Assembly: GCA_019232735.1 (NCBI GenBank)
Contig: JAFANL010000157.1
Span: 1 to 6,205, forward strand
Length of the DNA: 6,205 nt
Source: Aquitalea sp.
GTDB lineage: Bacteria; Pseudomonadota; Gammaproteobacteria; Burkholderiales; Chromobacteriaceae
Direction of reading: 5' to 3'
This document shows, one piece after another, positions 4,969 through 6,205 of this stretch. The stretch's first letter is position 1. Every line of letters starts with the position of its first letter. Below the pieces are notes generated by a model. The model was not told the DNA's origin, did no database searches, and was given only the letters and a program-made list of their open reading frames with translations. The position numbers and the translations under genes were made by a program.

Positions 4969-6015
4969 ATGCCCCAGTCTTCCCATCCGGACCCGGCCCT
5001 CGCCAGCGACAGCCCCGCCAGCCGGCCAGTATCGCTGCATGCCATCGTGGCCACGGTGAATGTGCTGGCCGAACAGGGCATTGCGGCCGGCGATCTGCTG
5101 GCTGGCAGCGGCATCCCACCGGAGCGCTTGCTGGAGCCGGCCAGGCTGATCAACCACCATCAGGAACTGACCGTTTTCGACAATGCCCGCTGCCTGTCGC
5201 AGGACGAGGCCCTGGGCCTGCGCCTCGGCCATGCCATGCACACCTCCAATTACGGCATTCTGGGTTACACCATGCTGGTCAGTCCCACCTTGCGGGTGGC
5301 GCTGGAAACCGCCATCCGCTTTCCCTTGTTGCTGGCCAGTTATTTCACCCTGCGGCTGGAAGAGCGGGGCAAGGATGCCTGGCTGCTGGCCGATGCTTAC
5401 CGTTACCGCGCCGATCTGTTCAGTTTCAATGCCGAGATGTGCCTGTCCTCGATGTGGACCATCGCCTGCGACTGCATGGGGGTGCGCTGGTCTCCCAAGG
5501 CGGTGCACATGCGTTTTGCCCAGCCGGCCCATGCCGGGCTTTATCCGGCCATTTTTGGCCAGGCGGGCAGCTTTGCCATGACAGAGAATGCGCTGGTGTT
5601 TCCGGCCAAATGGCTGGACCGGCCACAGCCGCTGGCCGATGCGGTGAGCTTCCACATGGCGCAGGAGCAATGCCAGCGCCAGCAGGAACAATGGGCCAGC
5701 AGTTATGGCTCGGCGCTGGTGGCTCGGGTGCTGCGGCTGATCCAGTCCGACCCGGTCCGCTTTGCCCGGCTGGACGAGCTGACTGCCACGCTGCACATGT
5801 CCGAACGTACGCTCAGGCGCAAGCTGGCCAGCCTGGGCACCTCCTTCCAGGCCTTGCTGGATCAGGCCCGTTACCAGCAAGCCTTGCACTTGCTGCACGA
5901 TACCAGGCTGTCCATCAGCATGATTGCCGAACGGTTGGGCTTTGCCGAAGCGGCCAGTTTCCGTCATGCCTTTACCCGCTGGACCGGCAAGCGGCCATCT
6001 GACCTGCGCCGCTGA
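4969..6015 (+). CDS. AraC-family transcriptional regulator with Arabinose_bd-type sensor domain
   Basis: The 348-aa product has the length of the OruR/ArgR-like branch of AraC regulators. Residues about 35-225 form the N-terminal ligand-sensing domain of the Arabinose_bd type (PF12625-like), including EALGLRLGHAM, NYGILGYTMLVSPTL and the later FPAKWLDRP block typical of the branch. Residues about 263-346 form the double helix-turn-helix. The first motif is LDELTATLHMSERTLRRKL; the second is ISMIAERLGFAEAASFRHAF followed by TRWTGKRPSDLR, the signature end of the family. It should be a cytoplasmic DNA-binding activator or repressor; the ligand cannot be told from sequence. ATG 4969 is preceded by AGGA (4961-4964) with a four-base gap. 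About 20 residues of Ser/Pro/Asp-rich N-terminus precede the sensor domain. It is divergent from the DUF2145 operon, making that operon a possible target, and no companion gene follows within the window. Confidence 0.93.
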   Translation: MPQSSHPDPALASDSPASRPVSLHAIVATVNVLAEQGIAAGDLLAGSGIPPERLLEPARLINHHQELTVFDNARCLSQDEALGLRLGHAMHTSNYGILGYTMLVSPTLRVALETAIRFPLLLASYFTLRLEERGKDAWLLADAYRYRADLFSFNAEMCLSSMWTIACDCMGVRWSPKAVHMRFAQPAHAGLYPAIFGQAGSFAMTENALVFPAKWLDRPQPLADAVSFHMAQEQCQRQQEQWASSYGSALVARVLRLIQSDPVRFARLDELTATLHMSERTLRRKLASLGTSFQALLDQARYQQALHLLHDTRLSISMIAERLGFAEAASFRHAFTRWTGKRPSDLRR

Positions 6016-6205
6016 CGAGTATTGGCGGCATCATCCGGCTGGCATCCTGCCTGACTGGACGGTTGACACTGCGTCGCCTGCAAGATGCTGGCTGCAGCGT
6101 GCAATGCAGCATGGATGGCCGGACCATGAGCGCCGTGTTTTTGGCCGGAATGATCCCTTAGTTGACCGCTATGGTTCTTTTCTCCGTCCCCCTTGTTGGC
6201 AGAAT
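6016..6205. other. Non-coding tail of the window
   Basis: No gene start with a ribosome binding site is seen in these 190 bases. A hairpin (GCTGCA 6091-6096 with TGCAGC 6105-6110, 8-base loop) has no T run, so it is not called as a terminator for the AraC-type gene. A TTGACA at 6063-6068 is a perfect -35 hexamer but has no -10 partner at a normal distance. Confidence 0.5.

Noticed and set aside
4942..5967. Long - strand open frame (341 codons) antisense to the AraC-type gene
   Set aside because: Gln/Gly/His-rich composition, no family motif and full overlap with a confident gene; long antisense frames are expected in GC-rich DNA.
4878..6002. Long + strand open frame (374 codons) overlapping the AraC-type gene
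   Set aside because: It is a frame shadow of the AraC-type gene: composition is Gly/Ala/Pro/His/Arg-rich and unlike a real protein, whereas the overlapping frame has clear family motifs and a ribosome binding site.
5964..6203. - strand frame open from the window edge to TGA at 5964
   Set aside because: About 79 residues rich in His, Gln, Ala and Ser, without motif, partly antisense to the AraC-type gene; it could only be a gene end if a convergent gene enters from the right, for which there is no sign.

Overview
The window is a GC-rich stretch of chromosome from a Gram-negative proteobacterium. Gene content and codon style suggest a betaproteobacterium, perhaps Chromobacteriaceae; this is an inference from general resemblance, not a database result. 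I see no insertion sequence, phage gene, CRISPR array, tRNA or rRNA. The region reads as ordinary housekeeping and regulatory chromosome with two poorly characterised loci.

Layout, left to right. Bases 1-200 are the 3' end of an M24-family (Xaa-Pro aminopeptidase-like) gene on +, closed by a strong intrinsic terminator (227-251). A 414-base non-coding stretch (201-614) follows. It holds a second terminator-like hairpin (340-372), a candidate promoter (459-485) and a long hairpin at the predicted 5' end of the next transcript (491-524). A + strand gene for a protein with two CBS domains (615-1217) comes next. It converges on an Lrp/AsnC-type regulator on - (1240-1731), which is divergent from an EamA/DMT-type 10-TM exporter on + (1851-2756). 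The Lrp-exporter spacer contains an interrupted 18-base palindrome that is a good candidate operator. A bidirectional terminator (2774-2801) separates the exporter from the next, convergent gene.

The right half has a small - strand gene for a Ser/Thr/Gln/Ala-rich protein with a hydrophobic C-terminal tail (2825-3205). Next is a two-gene - strand operon encoding a small exported protein (4290-4751) and a DUF2145 exported protein (3358-4326). Divergent from this operon is an AraC-family regulator with an Arabinose_bd-type sensor domain (4969-6015). The last 190 bases hold no recognisable gene.

Two regulator-target pairs are suggested by position: the Lrp-type protein with the EamA exporter, and, more weakly, the AraC-type protein with the DUF2145 operon. 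The most under-described material is the DUF2145 module, the 126-aa tail-anchored-looking protein, and the 5' leader of the CBS-domain gene.
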